From the NCBI GenBank assembly GCA_021159825.1, contig JAGHDR010000268.1, positions 1 to 7,127 on the forward strand: DNA of 7,127 bases. Reading direction: 5' to 3'. The position numbers and the translations under genes were made by a program. Shown one piece after another: positions 5,864 to 7,127 of this stretch. The DNA comes from Deltaproteobacteria bacterium (GTDB taxonomy: Bacteria > Desulfobacterota > DSM-4660 > Desulfatiglandales > Desulfatiglandaceae). The notes beneath the pieces are model-generated. The model ran no database searches. It was not told the origin of the DNA and worked only from the letters and a program-made list of their open reading frames with translations. Position 1 is the first letter of the stretch; every line of letters starts with the position of its first letter.

Positions 5864-6892
5864 ATGTGGAACACTTTTACATTATCACCGTTGACGCCCG
5901 CAACATTCGAAAACATTCAATACCGCGGTCGCCAGCGGATGACATGGATCATTTCATTCATCTTGCTGTTATCATTAACCTTCTTCAACACTCATTGCAA
6001 CTCAGAGCAAAGCGCTTCCCTTCCCCCGCAGCCCATTGTTTCAAAACAACTGCAGGGGGTATTGGATCAAATCGTGGTCCGAAACCTCAAAAAACAACCC
6101 GGCCTCGCATCCAACCAGGTACACCTGGCGCTCATTGATCCGGCAAATCCTGATAAACCCCGCCTGGCCCAATACAATGGCCGTGAACCCGTTTATCCCT
6201 CCAGCGTCATCAAAATGATATATATGGGCTATGTCTATCACCTGGCGAAAGAGGGAACGCTCAAAATCACGCCCCAGGTCCATCAGAAACTCTATCAGAT
6301 GATACACCCTTCCAGCAACACGGCCACAGCCTGGATTGTTGATTTATGGAGCGGAACGTCAGGGGGCAACCTCAGATCACCCGAGGCCTACAAGGAATTT
6401 GCTTTTAAACGGAATGGGTGTAATCGCTGGTTGCGATCCCTGGGGATTGAGCATATCAACGCCTGCCAGAAGACATGGGGTTCCCCCATACCGCCGGGTG
6501 AAAAACAGTTTTTGAGAAACGGAAAACCTTCGGGTCCCTGGGTCAATCGGAATTCCATGACAGCGGTGGCCGCCGCCAGGTTTCTGCAGATCCTGGCCGC
6601 TGACGCCCTGGTGGATCCTGACAGCTATAACGCCATGTGTGAACTAATGGTTCGAGACGTCAGGAACCAATCCTATCAGCGAATGAGGGTCGCGGGTGGG
6701 GCGCCGAAGGGGGCGAAAGTCTTTTCTAAAACCGGTACCACCTCTGACACGTTTCACGACGCCGGCATTGTGGTACTGCCCAATGGTAAATCATTTGTTT
6801 TAACGGTTTTTATTACGGGGAGAAGTAGAGGCGCTTTTATTCGGAATATATCACACGATCTGTGCGCCTATTTCACGAAACAGGCACCCTGA
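5864..6892 (+). CDS. Serine hydrolase of the class A beta-lactamase / penicillin-binding fold
   Basis: The protein is about 342 residues, probably exported. The frame opens at 5852. I prefer ATG 5864 because GGAG (5854-5857) precedes it by 6 bases. A third ATG at 5939 would begin directly at the signal or anchor segment (TWIISFILLLSLTFF), which otherwise follows a 25-residue polar stretch. A Cys after that segment (THC) is not a proper lipobox. Counting from 5852, the active-site motifs are SVIK (Ser118, Lys121) in YPSSVIKM, SSN (154-156) in HPSSNTAT, and KTG (293-295) in FSKTGTT, in the order seen in class A beta-lactamases and DD-peptidases (Pfam Beta-lactamase2 type). I see no clear equivalent of the class A Glu166 motif (ExxLN), so a penicillin-binding or peptidase role is as likely as antibiotic hydrolysis. 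It is divergent from the LysM lipoprotein gene. Confidence 0.85.
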   Translation: MWNTFTLSPLTPATFENIQYRGRQRMTWIISFILLLSLTFFNTHCNSEQSASLPPQPIVSKQLQGVLDQIVVRNLKKQPGLASNQVHLALIDPANPDKPRLAQYNGREPVYPSSVIKMIYMGYVYHLAKEGTLKITPQVHQKLYQMIHPSSNTATAWIVDLWSGTSGGNLRSPEAYKEFAFKRNGCNRWLRSLGIEHINACQKTWGSPIPPGEKQFLRNGKPSGPWVNRNSMTAVAAARFLQILAADALVDPDSYNAMCELMVRDVRNQSYQRMRVAGGAPKGAKVFSKTGTTSDTFHDAGIVVLPNGKSFVLTVFITGRSRGAFIRNISHDLCAYFTKQAP

Positions 6893-6919
6893 AAAAACCC
6901 TGATCCCGCCATACAACTC

Positions 6920-6948
6920 TTGACCAAACCAATCTAACCAAGTAAAAA
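6920..6948 (+). promoter_or_regulatory. Sigma-70-type promoter upstream of the ECF sigma factor gene
   Basis: TTGACC (6920-6925), 17 bases, then TAAAAA (6943-6948). The hexamers match 5 of 6 and 4 of 6. It lies 50 bases before the sigma gene's start and just after the hydrolase stop. Confidence 0.5.
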
Positions 6949-6997
6949 TAGCATGTAAATCAAAGAAATTTATCTTTTTTTGAGCTTTTCATGGTGT

Positions 6998-7127
6998 ATG
7001 GTGTCTAATAAGGCAGATGAGGATTTATCGAATGAGGAACGGCTGGTCTCTCTTCTCAAGAAGGGACATGAGGGTGCATTTCGTGTTCTTGTTCGGGAGT
7101 ATCAGGAGCGGCTTTTCAATATTGCGT
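6998..7127 (+). CDS. ECF-type RNA polymerase sigma factor, N-terminal fragment
   Basis: Forty-three codons are visible before the window ends. After a polar start (MVSNKADEDLSNEERL) come LVSLLKKGHEGAFRVLV and REYQERLFNIA. This is the beginning of sigma region 2 of ECF sigma factors: a G-x-x-x-A-F-x-x-L-V-x-x-Y pattern ending in L-F-N-I-A. Such a protein would direct RNA polymerase to a small regulon and is commonly followed by an anti-sigma gene, which would lie outside the window. I start at ATG 6998. The ATG at 6991 runs into a stop after five codons. No strong ribosome site is visible. It may be transcribed from its own promoter at 6920-6948. Confidence 0.85.
   Translation, partial: MVSNKADEDLSNEERLVSLLKKGHEGAFRVLVREYQERLFNIA

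Noticed and set aside
6893..6919. Terminator after the serine hydrolase
   Set aside because: An A-run and CCCTGA repeats are present, but no stem-loop followed by a T-run can be drawn.

Overview
The window is about 7.1 kb of bacterial DNA of moderate GC content from a Gram-negative organism. Evidence is an RND-type tripartite efflux operon with an outer-membrane channel, plus lipoprotein signal peptides. The overall style (DUF2752 protein, LysM lipoprotein, AAAGGAG-like ribosome sites, mixed efflux genes) would fit a Desulfobacterota/deltaproteobacterial genome, but that placement is an impression and not proof. Everything from base 1 to about 5700 that I accept as a gene lies on the minus strand. 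From 5852 onward the genes lie on the plus strand.

Region 1 (1-3122, minus) is an efflux operon read right to left: a TetR-type repressor, an OprM/NodT-type outer-membrane factor, a HlyD-type periplasmic adaptor, and the first 36 codons of an AcrB-type RND pump. The repressor/channel and adaptor/pump junctions are ATGA overlaps. Two members are broken. The repressor keeps only its N-terminal helix-turn-helix and its extreme C-terminus, with most of the ligand domain gone and the remaining parts out of frame. The outer-membrane factor has a frameshift at about 1876. Two copies of a GC-rich palindromic repeat sit between the channel and adaptor genes, one ending 9 bases before the adaptor start codon.

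Region 2 (3313-4349, minus) holds a small DUF2752 membrane protein and a complete type II toxin-antitoxin pair (Unstab_antitox-type antitoxin and RelE/ParE toxin, ATGA overlap). A near-perfect 36-base inverted repeat lies just upstream of the pair.

Region 3 (4529-5678, minus) holds a polytopic membrane protein of unknown function and a LysM lipoprotein with a coiled coil. Divergent from them (5852-6892, plus) is a secreted or membrane-anchored serine hydrolase of the class A beta-lactamase fold with SxxK, SxN and KTG motifs. The LysM protein and the hydrolase both point to the cell wall, but no direct link is shown. The plus strand ends in the first 43 codons of an ECF-type sigma factor (6998-7127).

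I found no CRISPR array, tRNA, rRNA or transposase. I did not find a clearly new multi-gene system. The points most worth a second look are the decayed efflux operon, the palindromic repeat next to the adaptor start, and the long inverted repeat in front of the toxin-antitoxin pair.
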